Part shown: positions 1-19,100 of the stretch, in pieces | How the letters are laid out: the number at the start of each line of letters is the position of its first letter | Numbering within the stretch: the stretch's first letter is position 1 | Source of the DNA: Chondrilla cf. caribensis | Lineage: Eukaryota > Porifera > Demospongiae > Chondrillida > Chondrillidae | Assembly: GCA_964020155.1 (NCBI GenBank) | Contig: OZ026563.1 | Span: 2,705,440 to 2,769,439, forward strand | DNA length: 64,000 nucleotides | Direction: 5' to 3' | Made by a program: the position numbers and the translations under genes | Notes under the pieces: generated by a model | The model's database searches: none | What the model saw: only the letters and a program-made list of their open reading frames with translations | Told to the model about the DNA's origin: nothing

Positions 1-968
1 TTCTCAGGTGGTAGCGGGAGGCCATTGGGGATATCTCCCTCCTCCACTCGTCGGTCATTGGGGATACACGTCCCTCTTTTGTGGGTCAATGAAGGAACCT
101 AGGTATCTTCTTCCATCTGTTGTGATCTGGATGCCACTATCCTGGAAGATGGATTGAGCTGCTTCCATATGAACTTCCTTGACCAATAGCCACATCATTG
201 GCGGCTCTGACTTTCCCTTCCATCATCAATTCTGTGAATCTCCTTGGTATGGGTGTTACGTTCTCATTTCCGAGCCTTGTTGAAAATAGATTTGCCTGTA
301 TAGCTCTCACTTCTTTGCATAGCTACTCTATTTCTCCTTCCTGCCATAGTTTCATTATTCTTTCAATGCATTGAACATGGTCTTTGGTCTTAGATTCTCA
401 AAATGGCTTCTGGAGAATCAATGATGGAAGAGCCATGGCTGTTTTGAGGGCAATACATTCCGTGCCAAAAGCGTCTGCATATGTATGGAAAAGTCTTGCA
501 GTTTCGCTTACAAAGGCTTTACCCTGTTTGTTTGATGGTATCTTGAAAGTGTTTCTCTTCCACCCCACCATTTCATCATATGTATTGCTGATTGTTGAGC
601 AAAACTCCTCGCCTTTCAGGCATCCCCAACTGAAGTTTGGCGATTCTGCAGGTCGAAATGCGTGATACCCAACATCCGCTATTTCATTTGTATCAACGTC
701 CTCTGTCAATCCCAAGGCTCTTGTCCCACGCTCAGGCTCCTCGATCAAGATCTGGGCAATTCTCTCTCCTTTGGAAGGCTTATGGGAGTGAGGTAGAAAA
801 ATCTGGCTCTGTGGTTAGATTTCCCAATTGACTGGTGTTGTTAAAATTTGAACATTTCCGCAATCTTCCTGGCAAACAATCAGTGCATCTCAATCCTTCT
901 TTGACACATTTGCAGCCGATACACTTGCTGTTGGCGTTACACCAACAACAGTTAGGCATCATGTACAT
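1..968 (-). mobile_element. decayed retroelement coding fragment (5' part, runs off window start)
   Basis: Read on the minus strand, 968-780 encodes a cysteine-rich peptide (CCWCN, then CKCVKEGLRCTDCLPGR), and 748-398 continues in another frame with WGCLKGEEF and a GTECIALKTAM segment ending LILQKP. Below 398 the same frame continues past an in-frame stop as KTKDHVQCIERIMKLW and IPRRFTELMMEGKVRAA, with further stops. I recognise this order (Cys-rich CxxC peptide, LILQKP, KTKDH..CIERR-type helix) as the region upstream of reverse transcriptase in retroelements common in sponge and cnidarian genomes. That recognition is from memory, not from a search. Frame changes and stops show it is dead. 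The reverse transcriptase itself would lie beyond base 1. Confidence 0.6.
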
Positions 969-1206
969 TGAAAAGCTTGAAGAGGTTGAGATAAAGATCG
1001 CCGATTACGCCATTTTTATTTCTGGATCAGTTCAATGTGTTACATGTTCCTAATTACTTGTATAGTGAGATGAATAAAATTACTGTTAAAATGATGACCA
1101 TTCATGAGATACTAATCTTACTATTAATATGTACTAATGTTACTTATAGTTTCATGAAGTATGTAACTCACATGTAATATCCATTACAATTAGGGTATTC
1201 TGATAG

Positions 1207-8473
<7,267 letters not shown>

Positions 8474-9447
8474 TTGGCAAGCGTGTGTGCAGTATTGATT
8501 TAGTAAATGAAACAATTATCTATTGATTACTATTATATCCAATAACGTGTGTGCATTCAGATGTTATGGATACATGCATAATTATGGTTTAGTGCTTGAA
8601 TAAGTACTATTTATTAATATTAATTTGCAAACTTAACCATTATTTATTTTCGTGTCCACTTAAATTCTTATAATAATATGTGATTATAATATTATACACT
8701 TACATATAATATTAGTGTTATTTTGTTATATTTTGTGATACTGCTATTCTAAAGTATTTAATTAATCAGAATGAATTAAGCTGTTGTGATTGACATTAGT
8801 GCATTATATGGTTTAATATAATACAGGTAGAGCACACATTGGGACAATTAAGCTAATTCATCCATTAGCTGTAGTGAGATTTTTACAAAGTACATGTCCT
8901 TTGTAGAGAGGCAATTCCCATTGTGTTCTGTATTATTAGGAGCATCTTTCAATAGAGTTTCCACTGTATATACTTGTATGCAATAAGTTTAATAATAACA
9001 TTACATACTATTATGTTATTTTTGAATTTACACAGATCTTAACCTGATGTGCACATATATACACTACACATTCCGTATTTCCTCAAATTAGACACCACAG
9101 TTACTATTTATCAACTAGTTGTGAGTGTGGCTATTATTATTTTGAGAGTGGTGTTAATAAAATTAGGTTCCTTCAATGTGACTACTATTCGAAGTGTGGT
9201 ACCTATTGAGGAAAAAGGGTATGAACACACAAACTGTGCAACAATAATGACAAACAAAGGTAATAATGTACAGTAACATTCAATCTATAATTTATATCTA
9301 TAATTATATTCCAAAAAATGACAACCTGTACACACATATTATATACATAGAAACCTCATGTCTACTATAAATAGCATTAATACAAACAATTACAGTGTCC
9401 TCAGTAACAAAAATACCAAACACTTTATACAATAACTGGTAGTAATT
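8474..9447. other. intergenic, convergent gene ends
   Basis: AT-rich sequence between the chitin synthase stop codon and the PAF-acetylhydrolase stop codon on the opposite strand. It should contain both 3' untranslated regions. I see no coding exon, RNA gene or repeat family member here. Confidence 0.7.
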
Positions 9448-12400
9448 TTATAATTTGGCATTTAGTTTAATAGCATCAAATAACGTCACTTTTTGTGCAC
9501 TTGATAAATCATCCTCCATTTTTTTAGTAGGGTCAACGTTGGTTCCACTCATGACTAATCTGTGCTGACCATCCCCACCATCTAGGATGGGCTGAGGAGA
9601 GGGATCTACAAACAGTAGACACATACAGTTAACATCACGGTACAAGGGTCACACCTTAATGTACTCCACCTACCACTCCAAAGGTGTCTCTTCAGGAAAG
9701 CATACGTAACTTGTAAACTGGCATCAAACACCTCATAAACATCCCCATCAGGGGGGTAAAATCCCATCAACTCCAGATAGTAACTTGGGTAGATGAAAGG
9801 GGTATCACAATGGCTGAGATGAGTACTACCTCTGGAGTAATAAATAAAATCTTGGTTAAATTCACAACTAACTGTTCACACTTACGTACGTACATACATA
9901 TGTACACACCAATACGCAGTATTATCAATTCAGTGGTACTCATGTATACTACCCTCCGAAGTAACATGTACAGGACACTCTTCGGGAGCAACATTTGAGG
10001 TCATATTACAACTGGGACACAAAATGGTGTCCTTATTGCATCATGGATACAACTTGTACACGAGAGATGTTTAATGTGTTATCTACCTGCGTTTACATAC
10101 ATGTAGGTTTCTGTAATTGAGGGGTTTGTTGTGCGAGGTCTTACTGTATATCATACACACATTGCATGTACATCATGTACAGTAAAAGCTTGTTAATAGG
10201 TCACAATTAATTTTCAAAGAATATGGCGGATTAACGAGTTTGGCGGATTAACTGGATATTCATTGGTACTTGTACATTGTATTGGTACTGAGAAATTGTA
10301 GTGGATTAAAAGGTTTGGCGGATTAATGAGAATTCACTGTACATCAACATGGTACACCATACCACTGTAGGGTGTTATGCCAGAATGGCATGATGTGATA
10401 ATATGGTAAGATTTCATCACACAGTAATTATAATGAAGTATGGACAACACCCCAACACTTATTAGTTTACATTATTTTGATATTTTAGTACGAAACAGTA
10501 GAGGGATTAATGCGTATTACAGTTAACTTGCATGTTGGTAGTATTAGGGCTATAAATTGGGACGGTAAAATGATATTCAAGGACAGAATGGTGAGGTGGA
10601 CTCCAAAGGAGGCTCAACTGGAATAGCATAATTTGCACTATGTACATACATGTACTGTTGTTAAGACAACATATTGCATACTACAGTTAACTGCCAATCA
10701 CACTGTACCTCAGGGTGAACATCTGACAAGGAGAGGGTCCTGGGGAGGGCAAAGAATATCATCAATCACAGATTTAATAACACATTAGTACGTATATCAG
10801 TAAAAGAACAAAACACACCTCTTTCATCAGACTCCTTCACAAGTTTCTGCATAGACTTAATGTTCTCTGGCCACTGGAAATCCCAAGAATTGATGAACAC
10901 AAGAGGTGCCTTCACCAGATCATACACCTCTTTGTACACAGGAAACATCCATGTATCAAGGGCAACTCCACACCTAGTGTGTAGAAACTTGTTTCAATGC
11001 TCAAATAACTAGGTCCACAGTTCAGTACATGTTATGGATATAATATTACATACTTGAATCTCGGGTCATTAGCCAAAGTCACTACAGTAGTACCTCCACC
11101 GTAGGAATGACCCATTACAACTACATGATCCAAATCGATCCTGTCCTAAAGAGACAAAGCAACCATTGTGCTAACATGATTACGTGAAATTACTACAAAT
11201 GAGCCCCATGAATTTCTTTGAAGTGGCACAGTGTACCTTAAATAGACTGAAATCAAATTTATTGTCCAGACGATCTGTAAATTCTTGTCCTCTGTCCAGG
11301 GCTGTTACAAAATCCAAAGCAGAACTCACTTCAGATGACCTTTGTCTCACCTACATATTACATACATAGAGTTCATGGTAATGTCCAGCTCAATTAGTTT
11401 GATCGATATTATCACGCAAGAGTTACCTGATTGTAACGTAGGGGTAGAGCTGTAATTTCAGCATCAATAAATTCTATCCACTTGTCCTCATAGACTGGTT
11501 TGTCTCCTTGTGTAGTCTCAGATTTGGTTTTGGTGCGAGACAGACAAGCAGAGCCATCTCTAAGGGTGGGACACACCAGTACTCTCATCATCAAACACCT
11601 GTTAGTCACTGAACACTGTCAACTGCTCACTTGTGTTCCACAGCAGCTACTATGTAGCCCTGAGAAGCCAGGTCACAGTGGATCATACTGTACACACTTC
11701 TCATGGCACTTAGACCGTGGGAGAATACAACAACAGGAAATTTGCTCATAGTTTCAAAAGATTGCATGGGAGGTTCATGTACAATTGCCGGAACTCTGTA
11801 ATCTGAGGTACATTCGAAAATTATTTCATTAGAAAGCCAACTTCCACAGTGTGTATGTGCACGAATTTGAAATGTGAATTTGAAATATACATAGAGACAT
11901 GTATACATCATTTCACATACAAGAGTTCCAATAGGTGATAATAGGGCTAGAGGTGTACTACAGCCTCGAGCAATCTCATAACGTATACACTTGGCTACTG
12001 ATACACGATCATGTTGACAGTTTCTTCAAAAAGAGGTGATTCCCAAGTGAAAATCGTAACAGTAGCATAAATTAAACTTCCTATGTCTACGAGCGCCTTT
12101 TCCAAGTAGCCCGTACATTTCACAGGCACCACACCTCTATCTACATCTAGATACAATATTAAGCGTAGATCGACCTCAATACTACTCACTTCTAGGTTTG
12201 ATCTTAGCGGAGGACAACGGTTTCTTCAATGCCACTAGTTTACTGACAATAGTTGTGAAGTACGCTTTACGGTAAGGTTTCGTCATCCACTCAGCCAAAC
12301 GAGACTCTGGTACTTCATGAATTTTTCTTTTGGTTGGATAGTACAGTCTGATCAGCAACGGCTCTTCACCGCTCAAACTTGGAAGCACGTCAAAAACACC

Positions 12401-12490
12401 CGCTCCATAGCTTCCTGTAAGTTGAGGGAAGCGCCCAACGCTGTAGGAATGAATAGTTGCAGGTTTATGCTCGCTGAAAACTTTCGCCAT
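9448..12490 (-). CDS. PAFAH2: PAF-acetylhydrolase family serine esterase (PAFAH2/PLA2G7-like)
   Basis: The family hydrolyses the sn-2 acetyl or short oxidised acyl chain of platelet-activating factor and oxidised phospholipids. Exons on the minus strand: 12490-12190, one starting at 12146, 11802-11631, 11559-11427, 11350-11237, 11145-11054, 10973-10819, 10739-10709, 9831-9674 and 9605-9448. The sequence shows [13 protein letters not shown] (oxyanion region), AAVEHKDGSA, the nucleophile elbow [15 protein letters not shown] (catalytic Asp) and [13 protein letters not shown] (catalytic His), so the triad is intact. There is no signal peptide at the start ([10 protein letters not shown]), which favours an intracellular PAFAH2-like form over secreted PLA2G7. 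The junction between the exon starting at 12146 and the one at 11802 could not be fixed: both ends carry similar segments (FTWESPL and AIVHEPPM), so one may be partly intronic or alternatively spliced. Four MITE or microsatellite tracts lie in or near its introns. Confidence 0.88.
10178..10341 (+). repeat. MITE family A, copy 2
   Basis: Same structure as the copy at 6087: a TACAGTAAAAGCTTGTTAAT start, internal TCAAAGAATATGGCGGATTA and TTCATTGGTACTTGTACATT, and a GAGAATTCACTGTA end. It lies in the intron between the 31-bp exon (10739-10709) and the exon at 9831 of the esterase gene. Its left end has diverged more than the right. Confidence 0.8.
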
Positions 12491-13150
12491 TTAATGTCAC
12501 GTGATTACAATCTCGGCTACACCATAGATACACAAAAAAACAGTATCTATGGCTACACGCCATCATCCATTGTGTGGTCCCTACACTGTCGAATCTCGGC
12601 TGGAAAAGCAGCAAAACAGACAGGTCAATTTGAGATATTAGTCTCTCGGCATGGTTATGCATACTGTAGTTATACATTATGCACATGAGGTACGTAGCTA
12701 TAGTAATGTGGAGGTATCGAGCTCTTACGCATATATGTTTTCAAGTATTATGTATATACGTATACGTACATGTAACATGCTTACATAATACTATTTATTA
12801 CAAAAAGACATAAACCTAACATAATTTATATAATGCTATTATAATGAAATATATATCTTATGCATAATAGTATAATTATGTGAAATGTACATATAAGATT
12901 ATGATAACTGAATCAATAAAGAATTCATGCATATATTTTTTGAAAACATCTCTGCATTCTATCAATGAATGTCAGTAGTAATAAACACATCAGTCATGAG
13001 CACATCAAATACAACACTAATAGAAATACATACAAGTACACACAAATCCCAAATGAATATGAAAAAAGGACATCATTAAACTAAAAATTTGGATAAAGTG
13101 CAAAAATCAGCCGCACAGGTAGCATGTACAATAAACTAACTGTGACACGC
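12491..13150. other. intergenic: esterase promoter side and mannosidase 3' end
   Basis: The stretch lies upstream of the esterase start codon (minus strand) and downstream of the mannosidase stop codon (minus strand). The part from 12700 to 13080 is very AT-rich and probably contains the mannosidase 3' UTR. No coding exon or RNA gene was recognised. The short ORFs near 12465-12690 show no family features. Confidence 0.6.
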
Positions 13151-16100
13151 CTAGGTGTTTAACTGCGTTCTAATGGGTAAAGGGTGAGCTTCAGTGTTGA
13201 ACACCCATTGGTCAAGAGAAATGAGAGAGTCATCTTTACCAAATAACAAAAATAAATATTTGAGTGTTTCACCCAGAAAAAAGCTTTCCATTTTATCCTT
13301 CAGTGCTGGTCTCTGTTCCTTGACATTAGTAATAGATGAATACCCTCCTCCTTCTATTTTGGTGTATTTTTCAAAATTATTAAATATTTCCCAGCCCCAA
13401 TCTTGGTAGGTCTTGTTCTTGGTCACACGGTACATAACAAACAAAGATTCCACAGTTTCTGGCCGCAAAAGATTATGAGCATCTGCATGCTAGAGTACAA
13501 ATGACCACAGGCAATTGCAATTAAACTCATGTTCATATGTATAAACAATCACAAAACATACAAAGTGTATATGTGATTGATGGCTGATCCTAATCAAGAC
13601 CAGGCTGATACATCATTATACCCACACATACCTTAACAATGATGTCTTCATGACCCTTTGGGTCCAAGTTGAAGTAAGCAATTTCTGGGCTGAGGCCAGT
13701 AGGCATTCTGTGGTACATCTGATAACAAGTGTAAATGAGGTCCTCAGCCAGTTTCATATGGCTCTGTGGGAGTCCATTCTTCACACCCAAGGCCAGTGTT
13801 CCAGGGAGGAAGCACACCAAGTGATCCTAAAGAATTTGAGGCAGAGTGGGAATAGTAGCAGTTTCAAACCATGGATCAAAGACTTGACAGAGCACAAACA
13901 GATCAGCAACAACCCTACCTAATGAGTTGATTGTGCATCATTTCCAGTAATAATAATTCATGGAAATCAATCACATACATGAATGTAAGTACATATACAG
14001 TAATACTCGTTAATCCGCTGCAATCTGTTTTCAAAGAATATGGTGGATTAATGTGTTTGGTGGATTAACTGGATATTCATTGGTACTTGCACATATTGGT
14101 ACTGGGAAATTGTGGTGGATTAAAAGGTTTGGCAGATCAACGAGAATTCACTGTACGTACATCATTGAACACATGCAATACAGTAAAAGCTTCCTCCTTG
14201 TGACCTAGCCTATTATACAGTACAACAGCCTGTGGTACAGTACATACGTATTCATCCAGTCAGTATGTCAGGTAAGGCAAACTTCACAGCAAACAGATGT
14301 ACTCCCACACCCCAAAATGCACAAGTACGTACATCAGCATGTACAGACCATACCTGTGTACATATTATATGTTGGTGCGTAAGAATGCACCTATGTACAT
14401 ACATGTATGTACATATACAAGTGTGTACATCAGCATGCATGTATGTACATACAAAACCTGTGTGTGTGCATATACGTACATGGGTGAGTGTAAAAACTGG
14501 ATTGGGGGGATTGTCTTACACAGCCTGCCCTCTGACCAAGGATTACAAGACTTGTAAGACATCACATATGTATGTCTCGGTTGTTTAGTTGGTACACATA
14601 GTCAATTCCTATAAACAGCTCACCATCTTGGGAGAGAATCTCAGTCCTCCTTGAAGCTCTCCGACGTAGGTCAGCTTATTGGGTTGTGACTGCCTCACCA
14701 AGCTCTGCTGGACACCTTCAATGGCAGCCACATACCAGTCCTTGTACCTATTGGACGTAGAACCTATCAGTTTCATGATGTTGTGAGTTTAATCTCACAA
14801 ACAATTTCAGCTCACAAAAAGTAGAGTTCGGAGAAGTGATAGAAAAATGATCCTTCTGACCTAATCACCACATATGTATGTATATTATATTCCAGGGTCT
14901 ATTTTTATTGGTTAAGACATGGGCACGAGGGCATTATGACATATAAAATACCGAGTCCCAAGGGCGCAAAGCGCCCACGTGCCCATGTCTTAACCATTAT
15001 AGCATCCGTTGCTAACGCTTTATACTGTTGCTAGCATTTTATACATTATAAAATTGCTGTATAATAGTACTATTTCTATGGTAACGAATGCTATAACCTC
15101 TTATTTCCCTTCCTCCCCTCTCCAGTCAATAAATAATGGGTTCACTGTTATGAAGTTAAAGTACAATGTACATATGTACGTATGTAAATTGCTAACTAAT
15201 CATACGTACGTATGTACGTATTATCCTATGTAACAACTTCGACAAGGCTGATAAACTGGCATGGTTTTTGGAACTATGGTGTCCACACTGTTACTGGCAG
15301 CGATATGAATAGCCATGGGGGAGAGAAAGTTAGCATCCACATCAATGTGATAGGGACAACCTTCACTTGAACAACAGCTGTAGCAACAATTTAGGGTATC
15401 CCACGATAAGGATACCTCTGAAAATTGTATCAGTTGCCACAATTGGAACACACTGAAAAGTTTCAAAATACTTTGGAAACGATAAGAACATATGGAGAGT
15501 ATGTACAACAGGACACATTTCAGGGCACAGGAGAGTGGCACAATGGGCAAAGTTGTGGGCACATCCTCCTCACCACTATTAACGACTGGAGTCAATGAAA
15601 GTAGCCAAATCACAGACCATGTATATATACATGCATATGTATACTTACGTATGCATGATGTGTGTACAATGTAAACACTTAGGAAGAGAAACCTTTCCAA
15701 AATCAACATGCCAAAACCACGTAATATTCACAGCAACAATGATCAAATGTACTGACAGACATGCATTAGTGTGAATTCACCGATGAAAACACAGTACAAA
15801 TGTAATCAGGTCAAATCAAACTACTATGTACGTACGTACGTATGTAGGTATGTAACATCAAGTAATAATATTTCTATATCCACCACATGTACTCTATCTA
15901 TACCCACATACACTTTATCTCTACTCACATGTACCCTGTCTATACCCACATGTACCCTATCTATACCCACATGTACCCTGTCTATACCCACATGTACCCT
16001 ATCTATACTCACATGCACTTTTTATCTATACCCACATGTACTCTATCTACACCTACATGCACTGCACCCACACCCACATGTACTGAATCCACACCCACAC

Positions 16101-19100
16101 GTCCTGTATCCACACCCACATGTACTGCATCCACACCCACACGTATTGTATCCACACTCCCATGTTCTGTATCCCTAACCACATGTACATGCACATACGT
16201 ACGTATACCCACATGTATTGTATCCATGCCCAAATCTTGCCCCGGGTAAACACATAACACACCAACGTACTTGTCATCCTTCTTCCCACTCTGAATCCAC
16301 AACTTCAAGAGGTACTCATAGTAGCTATCAGCTCTCGCTCCCAGGGTGATTGTGCCTGTCTTCAGACGGCCATTTGAAGGATTTACAAACATAGAGACCA
16401 AATTATCTGCTCTGTTGATCTGAGCGTGAACCCTGTCCAATGCAGTGTCAGCTGGCTTCTGCGTAATCATGAAAATGGAGATCATCAGTGGGACAACACC
16501 CAAATAAAGACCATTAGTAGGACAACACCCTAATGCCTACGTGCACACATGGACACTCACATCATACAAGGATGGATTACGGAATTTGTTTACCTAATGT
16601 TAAGTGTCCTGCTTGTGGGATTATCTCTGTTGACTACTCTACATTTTGTGTGCAAACCTTTATATAGGTATACACATGTGTACAGGTACATATGTACATA
16701 CAATATAGTGGGAAAATCAGCTAGGGTTTTTTATTGGCAAATTGGTGATTTCAAGAGCTAAACACCAATATATTTTCTGTCCAAAATGTTACATGACTGC
16801 TCTTTTCATTTATTAGGTGACCAATTCATTCTGTGAATTTGATACCTTCACACACAGTTGTCTATTGTGCATTCCAGTTCACTTCGTGTGTTGGAATGAC
16901 ATTGATGTTGGTGGGTGATTGATGCTGAACATGATTATAACAGCTGTCTAATAGCAAACACAAAAAAGCAATCTGAAACGTTTACAATTTGGCCAAATAT
17001 AGTTCCTGCTATAATTCCTGGATACACTACATTGCATATGTACGTTTGTTATGTATGTATATCACCTCCAGGAAAGATGCACAGGGAATGGATCCTTTGT
17101 ACGGGATACACAGGACAAAGCTCAAGGTTGTCTAAAGGATCCATTATCTGTGTTTCCTTCCTGAAGGGATATAAATGATATGTATCCTGTTTAGTCACTT
17201 GCTGACCTCTCAGCAGCTAATTGATTAACCAACTGTCACATCTGGGGATCTCAGGGATACCTACATGGAATACTGTGCATCCCTGTCAGTCTCTGATGTT
17301 ACCACCAATCAGGATACATGCACCTTCTTATGTATGCAGCAATAAATTACACACAAGCACCCCAGTAAGTACATACATATGTACATACCGTAGTGTCCGA
17401 AATTTTCATGGGACGTAATTTTCGCGAATTGCTCGATTTAGGACTGTTCGCGCTTTTATTTTCGCGAATGGCAACGTGCTTATTGGTTTTCGTATAGCAC
17501 TTCAAGGGCGCTTATGTGTTATGAATGGCAACGGAACACAAGGTACTATCGTTCGTAGTCGAGACAAGCTTCTGACGTTTTATTTTTCTGATAAGAAACT
17601 GCAAGATTGCTCGCTTTTGAAGATGCCCCCATTTGAGTATGAGAGCTGTATTTGAGGATATCATGTTTATCAGACTATTTGGAGCAGTAGCATTGGAGAG
17701 GTTCTTAGCTGCCGTCAAGAGCCCAGAAACGCTGAAGATCCCTTCGCTACAGGCGTATACAAAGGCAATCGCCCTTTGTTCCCATGTTGCCCGTACTACC
17801 AATGTATAAATGGCTGCCATTTTATACATACCCACGATAATTTTTGCGAATGAAAATTTCACAAATCTGACCTTCCTCGCGAAATTCACGAAAATTACGT
17901 CCCGCGAAAATTTCAGACACTACAGTAATATACATAAGATTATACATACGTATTATGTGTACATATGCAAGTATGTACAAAAATCTACCATGTATAATTC
18001 AAACATGTGTACAGTATGTATCTACATGCCAAGGTATTGTGTGTACACATGTACATACGCAGATATGTCTGTATGTACTGTAGGTAGGTCCTTAGTTCAA
18101 ACTGATATCAAGTGTGATGACATGCCAGTGGCTTGTGCAGAGAAGTAATGTTACATTCACACATTGATGATTTGAAACAGAATATACCACAGAAACCATG
18201 ACATAATCCAACTTGGGAGGGTTCCGATGCCATACAAAACTACACCTAGCTCATACAAGCCGGCACCACTTATAGAGATGCCCACAGCAGTGCAGGATGT
18301 AGTACAAGGGGAGCTACACCACTATCTCTATACCAGGTCCCAATATGGTCAGCACAACAATTGTATAATCATTTAATGGCAACGACTGAACAGAGGTACA
18401 GCAATGCTTGGAATGCCTAATCAGAGGCCACAAAGTGGCAGGAGTGGAAGGATGCCATGGACGTGGATACAATTTCAGAACTGCACAGGATATCTAGTTC
18501 CCATACTCCAGCAGTGAGAAGGTATGCATGAATGCCATATTAGGATAAGTCTAAATCTGGAGCACAAAGTAGCTATTGTTCGCGGAGTTTCTGTTCTATT
18601 TCACACACAGTGAGCAATATAAATAAACCTTGTACGTACATCACGGACATTGAATATATGTGAAATATCCACAGGTAACAGGTGTTCAATGTTCATTAGC
18701 AATTAAGTGTCTGTCAGGAACGAAGTCTGGAACCTAAACATGGTATGTAATTGGCACTCAAGTGCATGTCACACACATACACACACAAACCTGGAACTTG
18801 TCACTGTTTCCTGTTATCCAGGCCAAGTCGCGAAACTCCATCTGGATGGATGTTACTTCCGATACGGAGCTTTCAGGGGCCCATTTAGGAGGGCGTCCAA
18901 TTCTTGTATTCAAGTTGACATCGGAAAATGGAATACCTGAAGCAGTTTTGAAAGCTCCCTGCAATCTATCACCAAGATCTTCCTACAAGAGAATTTGACA
19001 CCTTAGTTTACAATTCTGTAACATGCATACATATGTACATACATACAAACATCTGTACAATTTTTTTACAACTGCACAAAGGAACAAATACAAAAAGACA

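Noticed and set aside
15221..15709. 162-codon minus-strand ORF in a mannosidase intron
   Set aside because: The flanking GH47 exons (16271 and 14747) join in phase without it, and the sequence shows no domain features.
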